A stretch of DNA of 64,000 nucleotides, taken from contig OY978525.1 in assembly GCA_963854835.1 (NCBI GenBank), forward strand, positions 50,813,429-50,877,428. The letters run 5' to 3'. A program made the position numbers and the translations under genes. Shown in pieces: positions 54,562 to 64,000 of the stretch (its first letter is position 1; each line of letters opens with the position of its first letter). The notes under the pieces are model-generated. The model was not told where the DNA came from. It ran no database searches and saw nothing but the letters and a program-made list of their open reading frames with translations. Source of the stretch: Megamerina dolium (lineage: Eukaryota > Arthropoda > Insecta > Diptera > Megamerinidae).

Positions 54562-57545
54562 TTATGTGTCTTTTCTTTTTAATCGACGATACCCCGTACT
54601 CAGCAACAATTGCCTAGCAAGGGGATTCGGATGATTGTGTAATTTTTGAATGTAGCTTCTGCAGGACATTGCAACTTCCTCAGAAATTGTGGGTCCATTT
54701 AAATCTCGATGGATGTTAACGTTCCTCATATACCAAGGCGCGTTTACAATAATTCGCAGACACTTGGATTGTATTCGCTGCAATTTTTCAATATTTGAGG
54801 GAGATGCGGTGCCCCGAAACTGAATACCACAAGTACAGATTGGCTTCAAGATTGCTTTATATAATAGCACTTTGTATTCGAGATTCAACTTTGATCTTTT
54901 GTGTAACAGCCACCATAACTGATTCATTTTAAACTTGATCTGAGTTTTCTTTGCCTCTATGTGATTTTTTTAGGTCAGCCTTCTGTCGAGGTGAATACCC
55001 AAGTACTTTGTTGAGGAACATTGTGGAACTGATTGGCCTTTAATTTTAAGTGGGGGACATGTACCTGTCCTTAACGTGAAGGTTACATGCTCTTTGATTC
55101 ATTGACTTTTATACGCCATTTTGCTAGCCAGATTTCGAGAGAATCGATATGAGTCTGCAGGAGTTTAGTAGCTTCTATAGGGTTAGAGCGAGAGCACAAT
55201 ATTGCCGTATCATCTGCAAAGGTCGATATAAATGTATAGTTATTGCTGGGCATATCTGTAGTATATAAGAGATATAGTAAGGGGCCCAAAACGCTTCCTT
55301 GAGGAACGCCAGCGTGAATATCCAATGGATTTGTTGTGTAATCCTTGTTGTCTAAATCCCTTTAGACAAGTCATATGGTTGGTCCCTGAAAGGAAGAAAA
55401 ATATAAGTTAAGTTAAATAAACACTTATTTTTTATTAACGTACCTGAATTTTATACTTACCATATGGCCACCCTGACTCTCCGTATAATTTCCCTTTATG
55501 CTATCTATTCGCCACTCGTGCGACGATCGACCGATCAATTCATTCCTTAACACTAAAACATCGTGCCAATCCGCGCCGAAATCGAGTCAACGAACAAAAC
55601 GATATTTTTTTTATGTTGTATACAATATTATAATTAATAATATTCGTAAAAACATTGTGACAATAATATTCAATAAAAAGTCTAGTGAGTTTATTATTAC
55701 AAACAACAAACGTGCAATTCATTCTAGTGCGTTTAAACACTTGTGATGTACGAGAAATTGTCTTTTCGTGAGGTAGCTACTAAGCAATGAGAAGATATTT
55801 GCAGGCAGTAATAGTTTGAGTTTGTAAATAAGGTCATCGTGCCATACTTTATCGAAAGCTTGAGTGATATCAAGAAAGACAGCTGAGTAATACTTTTTTT
55901 CTTCAAAAGTGTTCCTTATCAGAGTTACAATGCGGTGGACTTGTTCTATTGTGCCGTGCTGTTTTCTAAATCCAAACTGATGTTGGGGAATCAGTTGGTT
56001 GAGATTAATAAATGGAGTTATATTCATGACAAGTAGCTTTTCGAATACTTTAGAGAGTAGAGGCAGGAGGCTAATAGGTCTGTACGATGCAACTTTTGTA
56101 GGGTTTTTTCCTGGTTTTACTATCATAATTATTTTTGAAGTTTTCCAACATTTGGGATAGTGTTTAATACGAAGGATAGCATTGAAAATGTGCATGAGAT
56201 GAATTACTGAAGCCGGAGCTAGCTCTTTTATCATTTTACCGGTAATTTTATCTGGACCAGGTGATTTTTTTGGGTTTAAATCTTTATAAATTGCTTTGAA
56301 TATGTCCGTTTTTTTAATTTTGAGCGTTATTGAGCAAGGTTGAGAAGTTAATTTTGGTAATGAGGACTGTAAAGAGGGTGGATTGGGTGTAAACACACTT
56401 TTAGGTGGTTTGCAAAAGCCAAACCCTTCTCACAGTTACTTCTAGCCCAATTGCCGTCACTCAAACTGATGGGGGAATCAGTGAGAATTGGCCGATTTGA
56501 GTTTTTTGCTGATTTCCACAAAGAGTAGTCTGACGATTCACCAGGTGTTAATTTGGCTATGTGATCTTCCAACTCTTTAGTGTTTTTATTTTTTAGGGTT
56601 TGCTTTAACTTTCGAGTGCAGTGCTGTAGCTGTGTTTTCAGATTCGGTGATCTGAATTCTTGCCATTGTCTTCGGAGTCTTCTTTTCTGTCTTACAAGCA
56701 ATTCAATGTCGGCTGGTGTGTATGGGCTGTAGTTTGATTGCTTGCATACCCTTGTGCAGGTGGCTGAGCTGAGAGCTAATGAGAGCAGCTGGTTGAATTT
56801 TTCGAGTGCAGAGTGTCCATTCCTTAATACAGTACTTAGAAGAAGATGGGAATTTATATATTTCTTGAATTTCAACCAGTCTATTTTCTTTCTAAAGCAA
56901 TTGCTTTGGGGGCTTGGTGATTTTATAGATATTACCGTGGGTGAGTGGTCAGATGATAGATCATAATTACACTCTGTGGAGATATTTTCCATCTGCAAAC
57001 CTTTGGCGACTCCAAACTCTATGAGATCGGGTATTTTCCTCTTGTCCGTCGGCCAATATATCGGTTGACCATTTGAAATAACATCGTAGCCGTGGTTAGT
57101 GATGATTGAACATAGTCTTCTGCCTTTTGGAGTTATTAAGCGGGAGCCCCAGTGAGTGTGTTTGGCGTTGAAATCGACAGCAACCAAGAATTTGCTACCA
57201 AGAGTTGAGAAAAATTCTTTATATTGCTGTTCGGTAATACTGTATCTTGGGGGACAGTATATCGCAGATATTACTAGCTTAGAGATGTATTCGTCCAGAC
57301 ATATAGATTTTGCTTGCAAGTAGACTCTACTGAAATCTTCGAGAACATGATGTTTTATTCTGCTTTTTATCAATATGGCAGTTCCTCCGCGTGCCTTACC
57401 ATGCGGATGATTTGTGGTGTACAGTGAAATGGGTCTCAGATATCATCATTATGTCGATCTGGTTGGATTCAAGGAATTGAATTAGCTCCAAACGGTGCTG
57501 GCTTAAGCCGTTGGCGTTCCAGTGGCATATCTTGAGACAACTCAT
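54562..57545 (-). pseudogene. J2 ORF2: endonuclease and reverse transcriptase, broken
   Basis: It starts MSCLKICHWNANGLSQHRLE at 57545. A deletion near 57425 removes residues after ISETHF and shifts frame. 57373-56348 continues the endonuclease (GSKFLVAVDFNAKHTHWGSR, DLSSDHSPT). After another shift, 56396-55719 holds fingers and palm (PKKSPGPDKITGKMIKEL, VASYRPISLLPLLSKVFEKL, QHQFGFRKQHGTIEQVHRIV, FLDITQAFDKVWHDDL). The 391-bp solo LTR interrupts at FLVHHK. Then GVPQGSVLGPLLYLL and STFADDTAILC (catalytic pair) lie at 55325-55083, and the C-terminal region at 54927-54562. GTIEQVHRIV matches the corresponding J1 motif. Confidence 0.85.
55349..55739. mobile_element. Solo LTR inserted in the J2 reverse transcriptase
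   Basis: A 391-bp segment that begins TGTCTAAATCCC and ends GCGTTTAAACA (TG...CA). CTTGT lies at 55344-55348 and 55740-55744, an exact 5-bp duplication. Removing the insert and one copy of the duplication brings two adjacent parts of the reverse transcriptase into the same order as in J1. Its family is not otherwise present in the window. A 5-bp duplication fits BEL/Pao or some gypsy groups. Confidence 0.85.
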
Positions 57546-59147
57546 GGTCTGGATAGCAATGTTTGGAGTAACATCGATTGATTTTTCAACATTTCTTGCA
57601 TCATTGTTTGCATTGAGTTCATGAATTGGTTCATATTCTGAATTAATGTTTGAAGCAAATATTCAAGGGTACTTGGCTGTTGGGTGGGCAGTGAGTGTTT
57701 ATGCTCATTATTTACATTGCTTTGTTGGTGTGGGTTTTGTTTTAACACACTAGCGTATGAATTGGTTTGGTTCTTGTTTGAAATTGCAGAGAAGAATTGT
57801 GTTGCATCAATATTTTGTCTCTTACTTGAGTTGGCTAACTGAGTTTGCTCAACTGGTTTTAGAGGTTGATTGCTAGCGGAGAAATTTAGCTTTAGGGTTG
57901 TATATACTGGGAAACCTCTATAATTTGCGGTGTGATTACCTCCACAATTCCTGCATTTTTTCATGCTTTGGGCATAGGTTGGATTTATGGAGATCTCCAC
58001 AAATCACACAAATAGCTGGCAGGGTACAATATGTCTTAGTATGTCCATATTCTTGGCAGTTACTGCTCTGAGGAGGTCCAGTTCTCTTATGGAATTCTTC
58101 GATTGTGATTTTGCGATGCAATAAATATCGAATTTTATATATGGGGTGTACTTCACCTTTTTTAGGGGTTTTGTTTCAGGCTGAAGCTCAATACGATATA
58201 ACGGTTGAGGTATATTGCTCTTGTTGAGAATGTTGAATATTGTTTTGGCTTGAAACCCTTCTTCCTGAAGGACAAGTTTGATTTCGATAATATCATCGTT
58301 GGGTTCGACGCCTTTGAGTACTACGATTAAGCCTTTACTACTTTTTAGCTGATATGTGTAGTAATTTTATTTTCCAGCATCAAATTCCGCAATTACTTTA
58401 CTATAATGAGCTTCGCTGTAGATTTGCACTTTCGTTTCCTCAATTCGGCCTTTGAGAATAGGAACAACGTGGAAATTCTTTGGTCCTATAAGACTTGTAA
58501 TTCTAGAAATCAACTTATCTGAGTTGCGTTCTCTTAAGAAAATGGGTGGGGGTTTGAAATTTTTCTTGGAGATAATATTTTCGTCACTTTCATCACCTGA
58601 AAGCAGAGCGTATCTATTTTCCGAACTAATTGCCCCTATTAGTTCTGCTTTTGAATTTTTGTTGAATTCATTTGTTTTGAATTTTGGGGACTTCTTTTTC
58701 GCTTTACTACAGTAATGTAGCGATCAATTCCAGTTTGAACAGCAACTGGTTCCTTATTAGTCATCGCACTAGTTGCTTTTACTACTGGGTCATGCACTTC
58801 AGTAGAAAGGCCGTTATTTGTTTGTTTTGATGTTGTAGCTGTTGGTGTTACAGCAGGAGAAGCGCATTGTACACTCCACGGTATAGAGGGAGATAGTATA
58901 TCACGAGAGAACAAATTATTTGTTTTGTCTGTATTTATTGTTGTTGCAAATTTTAATGTAGTGTTAGAGTGAGGAATATGTGCAGGCAAAAGATTTGCAC
59001 TGTTACTTTCACTTGTGCATTTGTATCAGCTGATTTTTTTGATAATGCTCTTATCGAGGGGGTTTGTGAGGGTGATTGCAAATTATGGTTTACACACACA
59101 TTAACAGGCGATTGCCGTTGCCGGAGAGGAGAGCGCTGAACACTCAT
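57542..59147 (-). pseudogene. J2 ORF1, broken
   Basis: It starts MSVQRSPLRQRQSPVNVCVN at 59147. Frameshifts near 58980 and 58640, an in-frame TAA near 58368, and another shift near 57960 break it into at least four pieces. Domain order follows J1: polar N-terminus, PPPIFLRERNSDKLISRI, SKGLIVVLKGVEPND (near 58310), then CQEYGHTKTYC, CVICGDLHKSNLC and CRNCGGNHTANYRGFP, where the last Cys is Phe. The first knuckle is also damaged (SSNCQEYG in place of CTNCQEFG). It ends SRP at the ATGA overlap. Confidence 0.82.
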
Positions 59148-59359
59148 ATTACAATCACAATGTTTGCAAACTATATTATTATCATTATTTTTTCTTTGAT
59201 TTTATTGTTCTTTCTGCTTATCTGTATAAGCAATAAAAAACCACAGAAATAACAGCTTGTTTATTTAGCGTCTTTTCGCAATATATTTGATTTTTTAAAC
59301 CGAAATCAATCACTTTTTCGACTCTATCAAAGGAGAGATGCAAAACGTGTGTTTACGTG

Positions 59360-59885
59360 TGAAAATATTCATTTCATCTGTTTCCAGTGTATCTTAAACC
59401 ATTTTTGGCTTTGAGTGAAAAGGTGACCAATGTTTCATCGCCAGATTTGCTGCTAAAACGCTGTCGATTTACAATGGGATATCTCATTACTTCTAAAGCT
59501 TCTGGTTGTACTGTGTCAATTTGTAATTTCACGAGAAGTAGCCGAACACAGAGTAGTAAGACGATAGCGAAACTTTAGACCAATATTATACGAGACGAGT
59601 TGTGTGCAACAATGCGAGTGAAATCGACGAAAGACGAACAATTTGATGTGCTAACTGCTGATCAAGCGCAAAATGAGTTGATTGTTTGTAGTAGACAAAT
59701 AAGGGATGCTTTCTTATTGAAATTCACCTGATAGCTAAACATTTTGATAACAATTAATTATTGTAAACAAATTAAATTTTAAGGAAAAATCGTGTTCCAT
59801 GATAATTTAATTAATGTTTATTACCTACATATTTTTAATAAAATTTTGATATTCATTAATTTCTAATAAAAAAGCAACTAAAGAA
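59360..59885 (-). repeat. Repeat X copy 2, right part (blocks A, B, C)
   Basis: Minus-strand order is A (59885-59700, matches 29825-30015), B (59700-59620, GATCAGCAGTTAGCA, matches 30215-30260), about 100 bp not seen in copy 1, then C (59490-59360, GCAAATCTGGCGATGAAACA, matches 29510-29650). Block D follows beyond J2. It borders gypsy A2 at 59885/59886. Confidence 0.7.
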
Positions 59886-62800
59886 TTGTTTTGTATGTAT
59901 GGTGTTATTATGTACGTGCAACGCTGATGCTAACCATTGGTCCCAATTTGACCCATCCTTTTTAACAAAACTCCTTAGATATTCTGCTAAAGGTCTGTGG
60001 CTTCTTTCTAAAGAACCATTGTTATATGTAATTTTTTAACACCCAGCATCTTGCATGTATCGGAAAATAATTTCAAAGTGAAATTCGTACCATTATAAGT
60101 CACTAAAATTTTTGGTATGGTATAACGCGGAATAACTTCGTTGTAAAACGATTTTGCTACCAGATGCTGAAACCATCTGGTATAGCTGCACATATAAAAA
60201 ATTTGGAAAAATCATATTGAAGTATGTATTTGTTTCCAGAGATCGTCTCTGGGAGAATTCCTACCATGTCCATATATACCTTTTCAAATGGCTTAGATAG
60301 TGTATCAGTTAATATCATTGGCATTTCCGTAAGCCTCTAGCTCTTGTTAATTTGACATTTTTTACAATTTTTAACATATTCTTTAATTTGGCTTCGCATA
60401 CCTTTCCACCTATACTGTCTTCTAATCCTGAAATAAGTTTTCAGAGCACCCTGATTCCCTCCTAAAGATGAATCATGGAAGTTGCGAAGTATCGTCAATA
60501 TATCCATTTCATCAGTGAGAAGTTCCGCATTCTTGTTCTCCTGATTCTCTGTATTTTCATCTAGTTCTAATTCACCAGAGCTTTCATCAGGCTCTTCTTC
60601 GCTTTCGGTTTCGTTGACTTTATTCCGTGCCATAGAACGAGTCACAAACATTGTTGACTCATGATTCGGTTGTGGAACTCTGCTGAGCGCATCCACGTTC
60701 AAGTTTCGTTTGCCTGGTTTATAAATTTTTTCCAAATCAAATCCAGATAGTTTATGTCTGAAACATGCCAAGCGGGATGTCTGGTCTTTCAGATTGGCAA
60801 TTCCTCGTAAGGGCTGATGGTCAGTGTAGACTTTGAATGGTCTACCCAGTAGATAAGCTCTATAATTCTTTATAGCCCACTCTATAGCCAAGAATTCCTT
60901 TTCAATTATGGAATCACTGAGCTCCCTGCTCGCAAAGGCTATTGGTCAATCTTTTCCAATTTCACCTTGCGATAGAACTGCTCCCAAGGCTTCATTGCTG
61001 GCATCAATTGCCAGCACAAAGGGTTCGGAAAAATCTGGATATGCTAAAATTGGTGTTGAACAAATTGCCTCCTTTAAATCTTCAAAAGCTTTCTGGCATT
61101 TATCGGTCCATTAAAATTTTGCGTCTTTCTTCAGTAACTTATTAATTGGTAGCGCCATGCCTGCCATATTTTCAACAAACTTTCGATAATAGTGCACTAA
61201 ACCTAAGAATACCTGAACGTGTTTCCTGTTCTTGGAACAGGAATATTTTTGACACATTCTATCTTACTGGGATCTGGCAATGCCCCCTTCTCAGTGCACT
61301 TATGACCTAGGTAAATTATCTCTTTTCACAGAAACTGGCTCTTCTCTGTGTTTAGTTTTAAGTTATGTTTACATAAGATTTTAAACACTCTCCGCAATCG
61401 CGAATCATGCTGTGCCAAATTCCGACAGTAGACAACAATGTCATCCAAATCTCTTTTATTATTAAAGAGATTAATATGCACTTCTAGTAACCTGTACTGT
61501 CTCTGATTTATTGGTGCTTGATCTGCCTTTACTGGTATCGTGTGTTTTATACCTGTTGTCTAAGACAATTTATCGCCTTCCAAATAAAACAAATCGTGAA
61601 GTGACTTGAAGATGTCTTCCATCGATTTTCTTTCTTCCACATTTTGGTTTTTATCTAACTTAACTGTTTCTAATATTTTAGTAACCCTCTTGTAGTTACT
61701 TTTTCCCTAACGCTATTTATTTTAGAAACATGCTCTATATGCGCTTTATGATTAAATTTAACTATATTAACTCTCATAGCGTTACATAGTTCTTCATAGT
61801 TCTCCCTGGTACTACAACCTCACTGTTGTGGAGTACTCTATTAGCCTCGTTCAATGATTTGAGAGGTAAAGTCATTAAATGTTGATTTCGCTCATCGAAG
61901 AAAATCAGCTTCTTTTTCATAATACTGAGGACCGATAGGTTCCGTAAATTGTTACGTCCTAGGATCCCATCTGCAGGTATCCCTTTCTCTTCAGATATTA
62001 CATGTAATTCTAAATTCAAATCATTAGTCCTTTCATGTTGGACTGCTATTGATCCTAATGTGGTGACAAATCCTCCGTATGCACCACTAAGATTCTTCCT
62101 TGAATTCCCTTTCTTGCTAACGTATTTGTTAATTACTGTTGATTTTACTAAGCTGGTATCTGCCCCAGAATCTACAAGTAAAACGAGTTTTCCATTTTTT
62201 GCTTCCTTGCAAGGGAACTCAGAGACTCCAAAACAATAACCATTTTTGCTAACGCTGGATGGGAAAGATGAGTCAACAATCCCTTTGGACGCCTGACTAC
62301 CAACTTTCACCATCCTACTACCTGATGCGGATGGTGTGTCAACAATTTGTAGAGACGCATGATTGACACCTTCCTTTTCAGCTGGCCTATTTTTAGCAAA
62401 ATTGTGGGGTTCCCGGTTTGTTGGCCGTACCTGGGCCCCCCGTAGTTTTTCTGAGTCTTTTCCAACTCTTTGCGTTTGTAACCTGTGTCTTCCTTCCTGC
62501 AAAAGAAACATTTAGCTTCGAACTTACTCCGATTAGTTTTTGGAGTATAATTCCTTTGCGGCTTTGTATTGTTTGTGAACAGGATAGATTGAACTCATGC
62601 CCATATTGCTTACATTTAATACAGAACGGCGTATTTTTCCTTTTAAAACATTCGTCCCCTTGTCGCAGAAGGAACAGGTAGGAAATTTCCTTTGGCTGTT
62701 TTGGGGTTTTACTTTATTCTCTGTGTACTGATCTGCCTTAGATGGTATCGTATTATTACTATTGTGGTGGAACGCTACTATGTTACCTGTTTGGGTTTGG

Positions 62801-64000
62801 CAAGCTTCATAAGAATTAAATACTGTATTGAGACTTACATTGGTTCCCGCGTTGAACTGCTGTTACCCTCTTTCGAGAAGAATACTCGTATTTAAAGCCT
62901 CCTTTGCCAGTTCCTCTAACGTGCTTTTCTTGCTTAGCATATGGACTCTAAGCATTGGTTCACTAAGGCTTGTTACAAATGATTTCCTTGTGGACGTCTC
63001 TAGCTCATGCAGCAGTGCTTGGTCTCCTTTTCCCCCATATGAGACTTTGACACACTGAGTTGCGGTGGTTTTCAATTCGTCTAATCTTCTGGCGAATGCA
63101 CTTATGCTCTCCTGTGGTAATTGCCGTGCAAACTGGATTTGGTGAGTGATGGGTTCTAGCTGGATTATTTTCAGGTATGTGTTTCTTAGAAGTGTATATA
63201 ATTCTTCCTTCCGTATAGACGTTGCTTTATACAGGATATGAAGTCTTCCAACTCATCTGGTTTTATTCCTTTACTAGCTAATTCACACCCAGAGATAAAT
63301 TGGTAGACTTCTGTTCTCAAATTTTTTGACTCAGCTCCAGTGAGTACTGGAACTAGGCTACTAACCATCTGTGCTATCTCGTCTATACGCATCTTTTCCG
63401 TTGCTTGTGGCTGGATGTTCGTAAGTATCTTCCTTACAGGTGTACAGCGGCGAAGATGTGTCTCTTCTGCCAACGGAAGTTCTGAGTCTCTTTTCTATAA
63501 ATTCCTCGGTAATATTTCTCTCCTTAAGTAGTTCTTCTAACTCCTGATTTCTTCTGTGGAGTTCTACGTTCTTTGTGTCAAGTTGTTCAGCTTCCAACTC
63601 TTGGTTCACAATCCTTAATCTGAGGTTTCTTATTTGTGCCTCCGCTGCGTCCAAATTGTCCTTCACGACTAAACTTGCTTCACCCTGTGTTCTTAAAAGG
63701 TCTCTTAGTTCTGTTAATGTGGCTTCTAGCTCCTGGTGCTAGTACTTTGCCGTGCTGCACTTTCGATTTTATGAGCTGAGTACTATGTTGATTAATTAAT
63801 TTCCACTCGAAAGTGGTGGCTTCCTGAATTGCAATATCTAAGGAGATACTAACCTCCATTAGATATTATCCTGGAAACAAATCTATTTTTATGTCCTAGC
63901 GAACAATGGAATCCTAATACTGCGTTAAACATTTAACGTAAAATATCTTGTCTTACAAGATATTTCGCAGTATCCTACCGGCTGCGCCAAAATGATGTGC
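59886..64000 (-). mobile_element. A2: gypsy family A copy, inverted relative to A1
   Basis: On the minus strand it repeats A1 from 35538 onward: primer-binding site (63989-63972), gag, protease (62511-61774, encoding the same 245 residues), part of the reverse transcriptase, RNase H and the integrase start. It stops within integrase at 59886. It shares the A1 stops and frameshifts (the TGA in RNase H, the stop after CQFL, and Asn for the integrase zinc-ligand His). It alone has a deletion of about 404 bp in the reverse transcriptase at about 61452-61478, filled with an inverted duplicate. Confidence 0.9.

Larger units (their letters stand above)
54461..59350 (-). mobile_element. J2: Jockey-like LINE, 4.9 kb, with solo LTR inside
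   Basis: It starts (minus) at 59350 and ends in a 17-base A tract (poly-T 54461-54477). GTTTACGTG lies at 54452-54460 and again at 59351-59359, a 9-bp target duplication (10 with one ambiguous T). It was inserted between blocks C and D of repeat X. ORF1 and ORF2 overlap by ATGA, as in J1. Both frames are broken. Confidence 0.9.

Overview
The window is eukaryotic and looks like insect, probably dipteran, repeat-rich chromosome. It is AT-rich, and almost all recognisable coding matter belongs to transposable elements: two Ty3/gypsy families, two BEL/Pao elements, Jockey-type, R1-type and endonuclease-type LINEs, mariner, hAT and Merlin DNA transposons, and a tRNA-derived SINE. I recognise no conventional host gene. 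The species assignment is an inference from the element families.

Layout: 1-1980, minus-strand LINE remnant (L1). 2040-2370, mariner remnant (M1). 3215-3639, solo LTR of gypsy family B. 3716-4015, decayed fragment of a multi-copy insect protein with a CYFC motif. 5320-13030, minus-strand gypsy family A remnant (A3) split by family B copy B1 (5403-11045). 13190-17683, Jockey-like LINE J1. 17690-17924, Merlin transposase tail. 18048-23270, tandem and dispersed repeats with mariner M2. 23278-26534, BEL/Pao remnant BEL2. 27511-29135, mariner M3 carrying a SINE. 29138-30509, dispersed repeat X/Y. 30518-32581, hAT element H1 with perfect 8-bp target duplications. 32640-33210, gypsy A fragment A4. 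33466-34223, TA microsatellites. 34242-34992, R1-type reverse transcriptase.

The right half is a stack of nested insertions. Gypsy copy A1 (35538-40640, resuming 52857-53217) was split by BEL1 (40641-52851, 5-bp target duplication TAAGC). The left LTR of BEL1 was then split by family B copy B2 (40724-46729, duplication ATAT), and its right LTR by a 706-bp hAT-like non-autonomous element H2 (8-bp duplication). Because the two BEL1 LTRs carry different insertions, each one preserves the empty site of the other. Further right, Jockey-like J2 (54461-59350, 9-bp duplication) sits inside repeat X and contains a 391-bp solo LTR in its reverse transcriptase. J3 is an internally deleted relative. The window ends in A2 (59886-64000, minus), an inverted copy of A1 that shares its inactivating mutations.

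Most elements are dead. B2 is the youngest: its LTRs differ at 2 of 437 positions by eye, and it keeps intact gag and integrase frames but has a reverse-transcriptase frameshift and an in-frame TGA that is shared with old copy B1. Several mutations are fold-back (template-switch) insertions, the clearest being a 22-bp palindrome in J1. No undescribed defence or metabolic system was found. The new value here is the readable insertion history and the template-switch scars.
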